Shown: positions 1 to 8,866 of the stretch, in pieces
How the letters are laid out: every line of letters starts with the position of its first letter
How positions within the stretch are numbered: the stretch's first letter is position 1
Assembly (NCBI RefSeq): GCF_001440545.1
Contig: NZ_LKHP01000009.1
Coordinates: 38,306-102,305 of the forward strand
DNA: 64,000 nucleotides
Direction: 5' to 3'
Origin: Caloramator mitchellensis
GTDB lineage: Bacteria; Bacillota; Clostridia; Clostridiales; Caloramatoraceae
Program-made: the position numbers and the translations under genes
Notes under the pieces: model-generated
Told to the model about the DNA's origin: nothing
The model's input: the letters and a program-made list of their open reading frames with translations, nothing else
The model's database searches: none

Positions 1-27
1 AAAAGGAAAATTTTTAATATAATGTTG

Positions 28-55
28 TTGCATTTTATATAAAATTTAGTATAAT
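28..55 (+). promoter_or_regulatory. Putative sigma-A promoter of serS leader
   Basis: TTGCAT at 28-33 and TATAAT at 50-55 are separated by 16 bp, just upstream of the T-box leader. A TTGTTG at 25-30 with a 19-bp spacer is a weaker alternative -35. The call rests on the match to the consensus alone. Confidence 0.55.
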
Positions 56-89
56 ATATTAAAACAAACCTATGAAGGAGAATAGTAGG

Positions 90-292
90 TAGGGTTTGAA
101 CTTAAGAGAGCCGGTGGATGGTGCGAACCGGTGTTTGACCTTATTGAATCCACTCTTGAGGGTTTGCGATGAGCAAAACGGTGTGGCCGTTATACCACGT
201 TGAGAGGACTGCTAAAATTTTGTATTTAGTGGTCAAATAGGGTGGCACCGCGAAAGATAGGCCTTTCGTCCCTTTGGGGATGATGGGCTTTT
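90..292 (+). ncRNA. T-box riboswitch leader, serine-specific
   Basis: The leader has a long Stem I, whose base pairs CTTAAGAG near 101 with CTCTTGAG near 173. The specifier-loop region reads GAATCCAC, in which TCC is a serine codon. The conserved T-box AGGGTGGCACCGCG lies at 239-252. It is followed by a terminator hairpin, GCCTTTCGTCCC pairing with GGGGATGATGGGC, and a T6 run ending near 294. In the T-box family, uncharged tRNA pairs with the specifier and the T-box bulge and blocks termination. The serS gene follows directly, which agrees with a seryl specifier. The identity of the specifier triplet is inferred from position; the T-box itself is certain. Confidence 0.93.
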
Positions 293-353
293 TTGTATGC
301 CTAATTTAAAACCGGAAATAATAAGATATTAATTAAGTTTAGGAGGAGAGGTT

Positions 354-1643
354 ATGTTAGATTTAAAAAGGATTAGAACCAACCCAGATGAGATTAAAGA
401 AGCACTAAAGATCAGGGGGGAGGCTTTTACCCTTGATATGATTGACAAAGTAGTTGAACTTGACGAAAGAAGAAGACAGATACTTGCAGAGGTTGAAACT
501 CTAAAAAATAGGAGAAACACTGATTCTCAAGAGATAGCAAAGCTTAAAAAGGCTGGACAAAATGCAGACCATCTTCTTGCTGAAATGAAGGAACTTTCAG
601 ATAAGATTAAGGACATGGATGTTGAACTTGCTAAGGTTGAAGAGGAAATAGAATACATCCTTATGAGAATTCCAAATATCCCAAACAAGGATGTGCCAAA
701 GGGAGATACTGATGCAGACAATGTTGAAGTTAGAAAATGGGGAGAACCTAGAAAGTTTGACTTTGAGCCAAAGGCCCACTGGGATATAGGAACAAGTCTT
801 GGAATATTAGATTTTGAAACTGCAGGAAAGGTAACAGGTGCAAGGTTTACTTTCTACAAAGGACTTGGAGCAAGACTTGAAAGAGCCCTAATAAACTTTT
901 TCTTAGATGTTCATACAGAGAAACATGGATATGTAGAAGTTTTCCCACCATTTATGGTTAATAGAAAGAGTATGACGGGAACAGGACAATTGCCAAAGTT
1001 TGAAGAGGATGCATTTAAAATAGCAGACAGCGACTATTTCCTTATTCCAACTGCTGAAGTTCCAGTTACAAACATGTATATGAACGATGTTTTAGAAGGT
1101 TCGAAGCTTCCTATTAAACACGTTGCATATTCAGCATGCTTTAGATCAGAGGCAGGTTCAGCAGGAAGAGACACAAGAGGACTTATTAGACAACATCAAT
1201 TCAATAAAGTTGAGCTTGTTAAATTCGTTGACCCTGAAAAGAGCTATGAAGAGCTTGAGACCTTAACTCGTGATGCAGAGGAAGTTTTACAAATGCTAAA
1301 GATACCATACAGAGTTGTTCTTATCTGCTCAGGCGACTTAGGATTTACAGCTGCTAAAAAATACGACATAGAAGTTTGGATGCCAAGCTACGGAAGATAT
1401 GTAGAAATTTCAAGCTGCTCAAACTTCGAAGACTTCCAAGCAAGAAGAGCAAACATCAAATTTAAGCGTGACGCTAAATCTAAACCAGAATACGTTCATA
1501 CTCTCAACGGCTCAGGCGTTGCTGTTGGAAGAACTGTCGCAGCTATCCTTGAAAACTTCCAAAACGAAGACGGCTCAGTTACAATCCCAGAGGTCCTCGT
1601 TCCCTACATGGGCGGCATAAGTGACATTCACTTGATTCCTTGA
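354..1643 (+). CDS. serS: Seryl-tRNA synthetase
   Basis: This cytosolic class II aminoacyl-tRNA synthetase charges tRNA-Ser. The N-terminal ~100 residues form the long tRNA-binding coiled coil ([18 protein letters not shown]...). The catalytic core follows with motif 2 ([18 protein letters not shown]) and motif 3 ([16 protein letters not shown]). The length of 429 aa is normal. The ATG at 354 has a strong AGGAGAGG site. Expression is controlled by the T-box upstream. The last residues (SDIHLIP) and the stop codon lie inside a sequence repeated at 63554-63599, so the extreme C-terminus is probably not the ancestral one. The last ~300 bases also use more C-ending codons than the first part of the gene. 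Confidence 0.97.
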   Translation: MLDLKRIRTNPDEIKEALKIRGEAFTLDMIDKVVELDERRRQILAEVETLKNRRNTDSQEIAKLKKAGQNADHLLAEMKELSDKIKDMDVELAKVEEEIEYILMRIPNIPNKDVPKGDTDADNVEVRKWGEPRKFDFEPKAHWDIGTSLGILDFETAGKVTGARFTFYKGLGARLERALINFFLDVHTEKHGYVEVFPPFMVNRKSMTGTGQLPKFEEDAFKIADSDYFLIPTAEVPVTNMYMNDVLEGSKLPIKHVAYSACFRSEAGSAGRDTRGLIRQHQFNKVELVKFVDPEKSYEELETLTRDAEEVLQMLKIPYRVVLICSGDLGFTAAKKYDIEVWMPSYGRYVEISSCSNFEDFQARRANIKFKRDAKSKPEYVHTLNGSGVAVGRTVAAILENFQNEDGSVTIPEVLVPYMGGISDIHLIP

Positions 1644-1666
1644 GTTCTTGATTTGTTTGTCAATTA
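1621..1666 (+). repeat. 46-bp dispersed repeat, copy A (3' end of serS)
   Basis: The segment starts GTGACATTCACTTGATT and matches 63554-63599 with four mismatches in 46 positions. It begins with a short dyad (AAGTGA-CAT-TCACTT) and ends with TTGA...TCAA. It contains the serS stop codon and a candidate -35 box for the eut operon. Confidence 0.8.
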
Positions 1667-1686
1667 GGACATGTTGCATAGATAAT
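1657..1686 (+). promoter_or_regulatory. Candidate eut operon promoter
   Basis: TTGTCA at 1657-1662 and GATAAT at 1681-1686 are 18 bp apart. They lie upstream of the leader hairpin at 1702-1750. The match is moderate, but no better candidate is seen between serS and eutS. Confidence 0.4.
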
Positions 1687-1701
1687 TTAAGCATATAGCA
1701 T

Positions 1702-1752
1702 AAGGACACCTTTTAAGAGAAGTTTTTACAAATCTTAGAAGGTGTCCTTTAT
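1702..1752 (+). terminator. Leader hairpin/terminator upstream of eutS
   Basis: AAGGACACCTT (1702-1712) pairs perfectly with AAGGTGTCCTT (1739-1749), and an inner TAAGA/TCTTA extends the stem. The U-tract is weak (TTTATT). It may end serS transcription, or act as an attenuator in the eut leader if the promoter at 1657-1686 is real. I looked for an ANTAR hexaloop (A1, G4) overlapping it and found none. Confidence 0.6.
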
Positions 1753-1810
1753 TCATATTATATACTTCTTAGCATATATATGTAATATAATTTTAGGTGG
1801 AAGTGATAAT

Positions 1811-2155
1811 TTGGCAGATGAAAAAATGAGAATAATTCAAGAGTATGTTCCAGGAAAGCAGATTACATTAGCTCATATTATTGCAAACCCCCAGAAGAGT
1901 ATTTATCAAAAATTAGGATTGGATGATTATAAAAGTGCAATTGGAATTTTGACTATAACTCCAAGCGAAGCGTCAATTATTGCAGCAGATATAGCAACAA
2001 AATCCTCAGGCGTTGAAATTGGTTTTTTAGACCGATTCAGTGGTTCTTTAGTTTTGATAGGTGATATTTCGAGTGTTGAAGCTGCATTAAAAAACGTTAT
2101 TGAAACTATGGAATTAGTATTGAAGTTCTCAACCGCTAAAATAACAAAATCCTAG
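1811..2155 (+). CDS. eutS: EutS, hexameric BMC shell protein
   Basis: This microcompartment shell protein belongs to the circularly permuted BMC-H family. The sequence [17 protein letters not shown] at the N-terminus and [16 protein letters not shown] further on closely follow E. coli EutS. I place the start at the TTG at 1811, behind AGGTGGAAGTGATAAT, giving 114 aa. A longer frame from 1742 would add 23 hydrophobic residues encoded by the leader hairpin. First gene of the eut operon, 8 bases before eutP. Confidence 0.93.
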   Translation: MADEKMRIIQEYVPGKQITLAHIIANPQKSIYQKLGLDDYKSAIGILTITPSEASIIAADIATKSSGVEIGFLDRFSGSLVLIGDISSVEAALKNVIETMELVLKFSTAKITKS

Positions 2156-2163
2156 GGGGAAAC

Positions 2164-2586
2164 ATGAAGAAAATAATGCTTATAGGGAAAAGTGGTTGTG
2201 GTAAAACAACATTAGTTCAAGCAATCTTGAATAAAGAGCTGATTTCTAAAAAGACTCAATCATTTGAATATCATCAATGCATATTAGACACTCCTGGCGA
2301 ATATATTGAATATAGAAATTATATTAGAGCAATAATTTCGGAAGCTGTTAATTATGATATAATAGCTTTTTTGCAGGATGCTACTCAAGAAAATTGTATA
2401 TTCCCACCAAACTTTGCGTATATTTTTAGTAAAAAAGTAGTAGGGATAGTAACGAAGATAGATGTAGACCATTGCAATTTAAAATTAGCAGAAGAGTGTT
2501 TAAGAAGAGCAGGAGTTAAAGAAATATACTATGTAAGTTCTTATAACAAAATAGGCATAGACGAATTAAGAAAACTCCTTTTATAG
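2164..2586 (+). CDS. eutP: EutP, eut-operon P-loop GTPase-like protein
   Basis: This small Ras-like NTPase has the P-loop GKSGCGKT at residues 8-15, a G3-like DTPGEY at 42-47 and G4 TKID at 97-100. The length of 140 aa is typical of EutP/PduV. In the family it is associated with microcompartment operons; acetate kinase activity has been reported for EutP in Salmonella, which would make ATP from acetyl phosphate. That activity is not deducible here. The start ATG at 2164 follows TAGGGGGAAAC. It lies between eutS and the eutVW regulators. Confidence 0.9.
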   Translation: MKKIMLIGKSGCGKTTLVQAILNKELISKKTQSFEYHQCILDTPGEYIEYRNYIRAIISEAVNYDIIAFLQDATQENCIFPPNFAYIFSKKVVGIVTKIDVDHCNLKLAEECLRRAGVKEIYYVSSYNKIGIDELRKLLL

Positions 2587-2599
2587 AGGAGGAGAGGGT

Positions 2600-3172
2600 A
2601 TGAGAAAAAATATTGTTATAGTTGATGATGAACCAATAACAAGGATGGATTTACATGAATTACTTAACGAGTCGGGATTTAATGTAATTGGTGAAGCATC
2701 TGATGGTTTAGATGCTGTAGAACTTTGTAGGAGATTAAAACCTGATTTAGTTTTAATGGATGTAAAAATGCCACTGCTTGATGGTATAAAGGCATCAAAA
2801 TTAATAATGACTGAAGAGTTAACCAAGGCGGTTGTTCTTTTGACTGCTTATAGTAGTTCTGAATTTGTAGAAAGGGCAAAGGAATCCGGAGTCATGGCTT
2901 ATCTAGTTAAACCTGTAGAAGAAAAAACTTTAATCAATACGATTGAAATAGCATTACATAAAGGATATGAAATTCAAAATATGAAGAATGAAATAAAAAT
3001 TGCAAGAGAGAACTTGGAAGCAAGAAAAATAATTGAAAAGGCAAAAGGAATATTAATGACTAAAGAAAATATTTCAGAAAAAGAAGCCTATAATTTAATG
3101 AGAAAAGTAAGCATGGATAAACGATGTTCAATGAGGAAGATTGCTGAGACAATTTTACTTAATGAAAGGTGA
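2600..3172 (+). CDS. eutV: EutV, ANTAR response regulator (antiterminator)
   Basis: The N-terminal receiver domain has DD at 9-10, phospho-acceptor Asp54 (LMDVKMP), Thr82 and Lys104. The C-terminal ANTAR domain spans about 130-188 (AKGILMTKENISEKEAYNL...). ANTAR proteins bind paired RNA hexaloops and prevent termination. A site of exactly that form lies downstream at 4589-4645, before eutA. The start ATG is behind GGAGGAGAGGGT. The partner kinase EutW begins 4 bases after the stop. Confidence 0.95.
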   Translation: MRKNIVIVDDEPITRMDLHELLNESGFNVIGEASDGLDAVELCRRLKPDLVLMDVKMPLLDGIKASKLIMTEELTKAVVLLTAYSSSEFVERAKESGVMAYLVKPVEEKTLINTIEIALHKGYEIQNMKNEIKIARENLEARKIIEKAKGILMTKENISEKEAYNLMRKVSMDKRCSMRKIAETILLNER

Positions 3173-3176
3173 AAAT

Positions 3177-4586
3177 ATGTTAAGAGATTTATGTCAATTA
3201 CATACAAATCTTAGGGATGAAGATATTCTGATCCTGGAAAACATAGCAAATATTTTAACTTATATAGCTGACCTTGTAAGAGCAGATGTTTTTATTGACT
3301 GTTTGACAAGAGACCCAGATGTTGCGATTGTTGTTGCTGAAGCAAAACCAAGCAACTCTCCGTCGATGTATAAATACTCAGTTGTTGGACAACTTGCTCT
3401 TCAAAAAAATGAACCTGCAGCTCTTAGGACTTTGCAAATAGGTGTCAGCACAAGAGATTTAAAAGCAATTACTCAGGAAAATATAACAGTAAAGCAAAAT
3501 GTTGTTCCAATAAAAAACAAGAATAATGAAACCATAGGTGCATTAATAATGGAACAAGATGCAACAAAAGCTGTAAATCAAAACAAACAGATGCAGATGC
3601 TAGCTGAAACTGCAGAACAATTGACTGAAACTTTATTTTCATTAACTGATAATGAACATGCTCTAACATATCATCTTAATGATGCTATAGTTATGTTTAA
3701 TGAAGAAGGCAGAGCTATATATTCTAATCCTGTAGCTGAAGAACTGTATAATAAACTAGGATATAAAGACAGAATAGTTGGCATGCATTTTGAAAACTTA
3801 GTATTAGATGGAAGCAGTATAGATAAAATAGTTGCTGAAAATTTTTTCAATATTGGAGAAGTTAATGTAGGTAAATTGACATTTCAGGTTAAATATTTGG
3901 TAAAACGCAAAAAGAAAAAATTAGACGGTTTTATTATGTTAATTAGAGATATTACTGAAGTAAAGGAAAAAGAAAAAGAGTTGATTTTAAAATCTGTTGC
4001 TATAAAGGAAATTCATCATAGAGTTAAAAACAATTTGCAAACAATTGCAAGCCTATTACGATTACAATCTAGAAGAATACAGGAAGAAAATGCAAAGAAA
4101 TCATTTAACGAAAGCATAAATAGAATACTTAGCATTTCAGTAACTCATGAAATATTAGCACAAAATGGAGTGGACGAAGTAGATATAAAGACTATAATAA
4201 CAAAAATTGCAGAAAGTACTATTAATTATTGCCTATCACCAAATGAAAATATAAAGGTTTTTATCTATGGTGATAGTTTTAAAATAGATTCAGATAAAGC
4301 AACATCTATTGCTCTAGTTGTAAATGAGATACTACAAAACTGTATAGAGCATGCCTTTGAAGCAAAAGAGAATGGAAAAATCGAGGTGACCATAAAAAAA
4401 GGAATAATGTATTCTACCATTTCAATTATAGATAATGGGCGAGGTTTTGATATTAATAAGATTAGAAATGGAAGTTTAGGGTTAAGTATTGTAAAAAGTA
4501 TTGTGAAAGATAAATTATTTGGTCATTTCAATATAGATTCTAATGAATTTGGAACTAAAATACTATTCGATTTTAAAAATGAATAA
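3177..4586 (+). CDS. eutW: EutW, ethanolamine-responsive sensor histidine kinase
   Basis: This is a soluble kinase with no membrane segment. An N-terminal sensor region (about 1-150) is followed by a PAS-like region (about 165-260). A HisKA_2-type dimerisation domain has the phospho-acceptor motif EIHHRVKNNLQT near residue 280. The C-terminal ATPase has an N-box (NEILQNCIEHA) and G-boxes (DNGRGFD, GSLGLSIVKSI). In Enterococcus the homologue senses ethanolamine and phosphorylates EutV. I choose the ATG at 3177, behind AAAGGTGAAAAT, rather than the in-frame TTG at 3141, which overlaps eutV. Confidence 0.94.
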   Translation: MLRDLCQLHTNLRDEDILILENIANILTYIADLVRADVFIDCLTRDPDVAIVVAEAKPSNSPSMYKYSVVGQLALQKNEPAALRTLQIGVSTRDLKAITQENITVKQNVVPIKNKNNETIGALIMEQDATKAVNQNKQMQMLAETAEQLTETLFSLTDNEHALTYHLNDAIVMFNEEGRAIYSNPVAEELYNKLGYKDRIVGMHFENLVLDGSSIDKIVAENFFNIGEVNVGKLTFQVKYLVKRKKKKLDGFIMLIRDITEVKEKEKELILKSVAIKEIHHRVKNNLQTIASLLRLQSRRIQEENAKKSFNESINRILSISVTHEILAQNGVDEVDIKTIITKIAESTINYCLSPNENIKVFIYGDSFKIDSDKATSIALVVNEILQNCIEHAFEAKENGKIEVTIKKGIMYSTISIIDNGRGFDINKIRNGSLGLSIVKSIVKDKLFGHFNIDSNEFGTKILFDFKNE

Positions 4587-4588
4587 AA

Positions 4589-4645
4589 TAGCACAATGGA
4601 GTGCTATCATGAAGGCAAAGAGGCCAAATGTTCAGGCCTCTTTTT
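4589..4645 (+). promoter_or_regulatory. EutV (ANTAR) dual-hexaloop antitermination site and terminator
   Basis: Hairpin P1 is TAGCAC (4589-4594), loop AATGGA, GTGCTA (4601-4606). Hairpin P2 is GGC (4614-4616), loop AAAGAG, GCC (4623-4625). Both loops are six bases with A at position 1 and G at position 4, the known ANTAR signature. P2 overlaps the 5' arm of an intrinsic terminator, AAAGAGGCC (4617-4625) pairing with GGCCTCTTT (4635-4643) and running into T's. Forming P2 and the terminator is mutually exclusive, so phosphorylated EutV should allow read-through into eutA and all later genes. Confidence 0.92.
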
Positions 4646-4669
4646 GTTTTTATGAAGGGGGAAGATAAT

Positions 4670-6088
4670 TTGAAAGAGGAAATAATCAGCGTAGGTATCG
4701 ATATTGGAACAAGCACAACCCAGCTTATTTTTAGCAAGCTTATTATTGAAAATACTGCTTCAGCTTTTACTATTCCTAAAATAAAAATTGTTGATAAGCA
4801 GGTGTTTTTTAAAAGCGAAATTTATTTTACTCCACTTATATCTTCTACGGAAATCGATATGGAGAAGGTAAAAAAAATTATAGAAATTGAATATTCTAAA
4901 GCAGGAATTAAACCTGAAGATGTTAAAACTGGTGCGGTAATAATCACTGGAGAAACTGCAAGAAAGAAAAATGCTAACAATGTGTTAAATTCATTAAGTA
5001 AATTTGCAGGCGAATTTGTTGTTGCAACTGCTGGTCCTGAACTTGAGGCTATTATTGCTGGAAGAGGAGCAGGAGCTGAAAATATATCCAAAGAAAATGA
5101 CTATTGCGTAGCTAATATAGATATCGGCGGAGGAACGACAAATATTGCTGTTTTTGACAGTGGTGAAGTTGTAGATACGTGTGCCTTGGATGTAGGTGGA
5201 AGGTTAATAAAGTTTGATGAAAATAATAGAAAAATTAATTATGCATCAAACAAAATCATTGAACTAGCAAAGGAATTAGGCATTGATTTGAAATTAGATG
5301 ATGAAATTACTCTTGGAAAAATAAAAATTATTTGTTCACGAATGGCTGAAATATTAGAAGAAGTATTTGGATTGAGAGCAAGAAGCAAATTATTAGAAAA
5401 AATGCTTATTACTAAACCCTTAAATTTGAACTATAAAATAGACTCTATAACCTTTTCAGGAGGCGTAGCTGACTTCATTTATAATCAATCTGATAATTAC
5501 TTAGCCTTTAATGACATCGGAATTGTTTTAGGTGAAGCAATCTCAAAATCTAGTTTATTTAAAAAGCTTAAAGTTTTTAAACCTCAAGAAACGATAAGGG
5601 CTACTGTTATAGGTTCTGGTATGCATACAGTAGAACTTAGCGGTAGCACTATAATGTATTCAAAAGATATATTTCCGATTAAAAATATTCCAGTAATAAG
5701 ATTAAACAATGAAAGTGATTATAAATTATTTTCAAGCGAAATAGAACAAAAAATTAATTGGTTCATTGCAAATGAAGAATTACAAAATATAGCGATTGCT
5801 TTCAAAGGAACAAAAAATCCAAGCTTTAATAATGTAAGTTCTTTGGCAGAAAAAATAATAACAGGCTTGAATAAATTAGTTGAAAACAGATTACCTATAA
5901 TTGTCATTGTCGAAAATGATTTTGCAAAAGCATTAGGTCATTCTATAGTAAATAAACTTAACAAAAAAAATGATGTTGTATGTATTGATGGAATTAGGGT
6001 AGAGAATGGTGATTTTGTTGATATTGGGAAACCTATATCAAATGGTAGGGTAGTCCCAATTGTAATAAAAACATTATTATTCAAATAA
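4670..6088 (+). CDS. eutA: EutA, ethanolamine ammonia-lyase reactivating factor
   Basis: This is an actin-like ATPase-fold protein that releases damaged B12 from ethanolamine ammonia-lyase and lets adenosylcobalamin rebind. VGIDIGTSTTQLIF near the N-terminus is the phosphate-1 motif, NIDIGGGTTNIAVF is phosphate-2, and SGGVADF lies further on. The start is the TTG at 4670, behind AAGGGGGAAGATAAT, giving 472 aa, close to E. coli EutA (467). The upstream in-frame ATG at 4628 lies inside the terminator hairpin and is rejected. First gene after the EutV-controlled terminator. Confidence 0.94.
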   Translation: MKEEIISVGIDIGTSTTQLIFSKLIIENTASAFTIPKIKIVDKQVFFKSEIYFTPLISSTEIDMEKVKKIIEIEYSKAGIKPEDVKTGAVIITGETARKKNANNVLNSLSKFAGEFVVATAGPELEAIIAGRGAGAENISKENDYCVANIDIGGGTTNIAVFDSGEVVDTCALDVGGRLIKFDENNRKINYASNKIIELAKELGIDLKLDDEITLGKIKIICSRMAEILEEVFGLRARSKLLEKMLITKPLNLNYKIDSITFSGGVADFIYNQSDNYLAFNDIGIVLGEAISKSSLFKKLKVFKPQETIRATVIGSGMHTVELSGSTIMYSKDIFPIKNIPVIRLNNESDYKLFSSEIEQKINWFIANEELQNIAIAFKGTKNPSFNNVSSLAEKIITGLNKLVENRLPIIVIVENDFAKALGHSIVNKLNKKNDVVCIDGIRVENGDFVDIGKPISNGRVVPIVIKTLLFK

Positions 6089-6104
6089 GGAAGGGGTGAA
6101 TAAT

Positions 6105-7469
6105 TTGAGATTAAAGACAAAATTGTTCGGAAAAACTTATCAATTTGGTTCTGTTAAAGAAGTTCTAGCAAAAGCAAATGAAGAAAAATCAGGAGATAAA
6201 TTGGCAGGTATTGCAGCTTCTTCTGTTACTGAAAGAATTGCTGCAAAAGAAGTTTTAAGCAATTTAACCCTAAACGATTTAAGAAATAATCCTGTAGTTC
6301 CTTATGAAATTGATGAGGTTACTAGAGTAATTCAGGATTCAGTTAACGAAAGAATTTATGAAGAAATTAAAAATTGGACAGTAGCAGAACTTAGAGAATG
6401 GATATTGAATGATAAGACTTCAGGTGATGACATAAAGAGAATCAGCAGAGGTCTTACTAGTGAAATGGTTGCAGCAGTTGCGAAACTCATGTCAAATCTA
6501 GATTTGATATATGGTGCAAGCAAAATAAGAATAAGTGCTCACTGCAACTCAACAATTGGCCTTAAAGGGACACTGGCAGCTAGATTGCAACCAAATCACC
6601 CAACTGATGATATTGATGGAATAATGGTTTCAATTATGGAAGGACTAAGCTATGGGGTTGGTGATGCTGTAATTGGATTAAACCCTGTAGATGACACTGT
6701 TGATAATGTCTATAAAATATTAAAGAAGTTTGATGAGTTTAAAAAGAAGTGGGAAATTCCAACTCAAATTTGTGTTCTTGCTCATGTTACGACTCAAATG
6801 GAATGTATAAGAAAAGGAGCACCAACAGACCTTATCTTCCAGAGTATTGCAGGGTCACAAAAAGGGAATGAAGCATTTGGTATAAGCGTTAAATTATTGG
6901 ATGAAGCTTACGATTTAGCTCTAAAACAAGGAACAGCAACAGGTCCAAACGTAATGTATTTTGAAACTGGACAAGGCTCAGAATTATCTTCTGATTCGCA
7001 TCATGGTGCTGACCAAGTAACCATGGAAGCCAGATGCTATGGATTAGCAAAAAGATATAAACCGTTTATGGTAAATACTGTTGTTGGTTTTATAGGACCG
7101 GAATATCTATATGACAGCAAGCAAGTAATCAGGGCAGGCCTTGAAGATCATTTTATGGGCAAACTTACTGGAATTCCAATGGGTGTTGATGCTTGTTATA
7201 CCAATCATATGAAGGCGGATCAGAATGATGTTGAAAATTTAGCGGTTCTATTGACTGCTGCAGGGTGTAACTATTTCATGGGAATTCCTGCTGGGGATGA
7301 CGTAATGCTTAATTATCAATGCACAGGATATCATGAAACTCCTACATTAAGAGAATTACTTGGATTAAGACCTATAAAAGAATTTGAAATTTGGCTTGAA
7401 AAAATGGGATTTATGCAAAATGGCAAATTGACTAATAAAGCTGGGGATGCATCAGTTTTTTTGAAATGA
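6105..7469 (+). CDS. eutB: EutB1, ethanolamine ammonia-lyase large subunit
   Basis: This is the catalytic TIM-barrel subunit; with EutC it uses adenosylcobalamin to convert ethanolamine to acetaldehyde and ammonia. The numbering aligns without gaps to E. coli EutB through this region. The substrate-site residues Arg160, Gln162, Asn193, Glu287, Phe329, Asp362 (MGVDACYTNH) and Leu402 are all present. Length is 454 aa from the TTG at 6105 (site GGAAGGGGTG). A GTG at 6096 would add three residues. It is followed one base later by a second eutB-like frame. This copy should be the canonical enzyme. Confidence 0.95.
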   Translation: MRLKTKLFGKTYQFGSVKEVLAKANEEKSGDKLAGIAASSVTERIAAKEVLSNLTLNDLRNNPVVPYEIDEVTRVIQDSVNERIYEEIKNWTVAELREWILNDKTSGDDIKRISRGLTSEMVAAVAKLMSNLDLIYGASKIRISAHCNSTIGLKGTLAARLQPNHPTDDIDGIMVSIMEGLSYGVGDAVIGLNPVDDTVDNVYKILKKFDEFKKKWEIPTQICVLAHVTTQMECIRKGAPTDLIFQSIAGSQKGNEAFGISVKLLDEAYDLALKQGTATGPNVMYFETGQGSELSSDSHHGADQVTMEARCYGLAKRYKPFMVNTVVGFIGPEYLYDSKQVIRAGLEDHFMGKLTGIPMGVDACYTNHMKADQNDVENLAVLLTAAGCNYFMGIPAGDDVMLNYQCTGYHETPTLRELLGLRPIKEFEIWLEKMGFMQNGKLTNKAGDASVFLK

Positions 7470-7479
7470 GGTGCCGCTG

Positions 7480-8847
7480 ATGATACTCAAAACAAAACTG
7501 TTTGGAAGGATATATTCTTTTAAAGACATTAAAGAAGTATTGGCAAAAGCAAATGAAGAAAAATCTGGTGATAAGCTTTTGGGGATAGCAGCTGAAACGG
7601 TTCAAGAAAGAATAGCAGCTAAAATAGTTTTAAGCAATTTGACATTAGAGGATTTAAGAAATAATCCAACTATTCCATATGAAGAAGATGAAGTAACAAG
7701 AGTAATAGATGAACAGGTAAATGAAAGTATTTATAAAGAGGTTAAATCATGGACAGTAGGCAAGTTAAGAGAATATATTTTGGATCACAAAACAACTGGT
7801 GAAGATATTAAAAGAATTAGTAATGGTTTAACATCTGAAATGATTGCAGGTGTAGCAAAGTTAATGTCTAATATGGATTTGGTTTACGGAGCCAGCAAAA
7901 TAAAGATTTGGGCTAAGGCTAATACTGAAATAGGTAAACCGGGGACATTGTCCTTTAGATTGCAACCCAATCATCCAACAGATGATATAGATGGGATAAT
8001 AGCTTCAATAATGGAAGGATTATCATATGGATGTGGAGATGCAATAATTGGTGTTAATCCTGTAGAAGACACAGTTGAAAATACTAAAAAGATAATGAAT
8101 GAAATTCATAATTTTATGATTAAATGGAGTATACCTACTCAAACATGCGTTTTATCACACATAACAACTCAAATGGAGGCAGTAAGACAAGGTGCACCAG
8201 TGTCAGTTTTCTTTCAGAGCGTGGCTGGTAGTGAAAAGGCAAATACGGCTTTTGGCGTTAGCAAGGATATTCTTGATGAAGCATTTGAACTAATAAAGAA
8301 ATATGGAACTGCACCCGGTCCTAATCTTATGTATTTTGAAACTGGTCAAGGTTCTGAAATGTCCCTGAATGCAGATCATGGGGTAGATGAAATGACACTC
8401 GAGGCAAGAACTTATGGATTTGCTAAAAGATATAAGCCTTTTATGGTTAACAATGTTTCAGGATTTATAGGTCCAGAGACTCTTTATAATGGTAAAGAGA
8501 TAATTAGAGCAAGTTTAGAAGACCATTTTATGGGTAAGTTGACAGGTTTACCTATGGGTATGGCGCCATGTTATACAAATCATGTTAATGCAGATCAAAA
8601 TGATCAAGAAACAGCAACTATGTTGCTTACCATGGCAGGGGCAAACTACTTTATGGGTGTTCCAGTAGGTGATGATGTAATGCTAAGCTACCAAGATACA
8701 AGTTATCATGATGATGCTACCTTAAGAGAGTTGTTAAATTTAAAACCCGCCGAGGAGTTCTTCAACTGGTTAGTTGAAATGGGAATAATGGATAAAAACG
8801 GAAGACTCACTGAATTTGCAGGAGATCCTTCTATATTCTTGAAATAA
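7480..8847 (+). CDS. EutB2, divergent second EutB-like subunit (Asp362 to Ala)
   Basis: This full-length 455-aa EutB homologue is about two-thirds identical by eye to EutB1 and collinear with it. Arg160, Gln162, Asn193, Glu287, Phe329 and Leu402 are kept. The substrate-contacting Asp362 is Ala ([10 protein letters not shown]), and nearby Val327 is Ser, Thr325 is Asn, Tyr334 is Thr and Asn403 is Ser relative to the E. coli/EutB1 sequence. The frame is intact with normal codon use, so it is not decaying. It may handle a different amino alcohol, or form mixed oligomers with EutB1 and the single EutC. Both are inferences. The start ATG at 7480 follows TGAGGTG. Confidence 0.85.
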   Translation: MILKTKLFGRIYSFKDIKEVLAKANEEKSGDKLLGIAAETVQERIAAKIVLSNLTLEDLRNNPTIPYEEDEVTRVIDEQVNESIYKEVKSWTVGKLREYILDHKTTGEDIKRISNGLTSEMIAGVAKLMSNMDLVYGASKIKIWAKANTEIGKPGTLSFRLQPNHPTDDIDGIIASIMEGLSYGCGDAIIGVNPVEDTVENTKKIMNEIHNFMIKWSIPTQTCVLSHITTQMEAVRQGAPVSVFFQSVAGSEKANTAFGVSKDILDEAFELIKKYGTAPGPNLMYFETGQGSEMSLNADHGVDEMTLEARTYGFAKRYKPFMVNNVSGFIGPETLYNGKEIIRASLEDHFMGKLTGLPMGMAPCYTNHVNADQNDQETATMLLTMAGANYFMGVPVGDDVMLSYQDTSYHDDATLRELLNLKPAEEFFNWLVEMGIMDKNGRLTEFAGDPSIFLK

Positions 8848-8866
8848 ATTGAAAGGGGGAATAAAA

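Noticed and set aside
1643..1811. A second EutV hexaloop pair before eutS.
   Set aside because: Every A-N-N-G hexamer near the 1702-1750 hairpin was checked; none is closed by a three-base or longer stem.
4628..4669. Longer EutA starting at the ATG at 4628.
   Set aside because: That codon lies in the terminator loop with no ribosome site; the TTG at 4670 is well placed and gives the normal length.
6105..8847. Tandem eutB genes as an assembly duplication.
   Set aside because: The two differ throughout at DNA and protein level, and each has its own start site and ordered substitutions.
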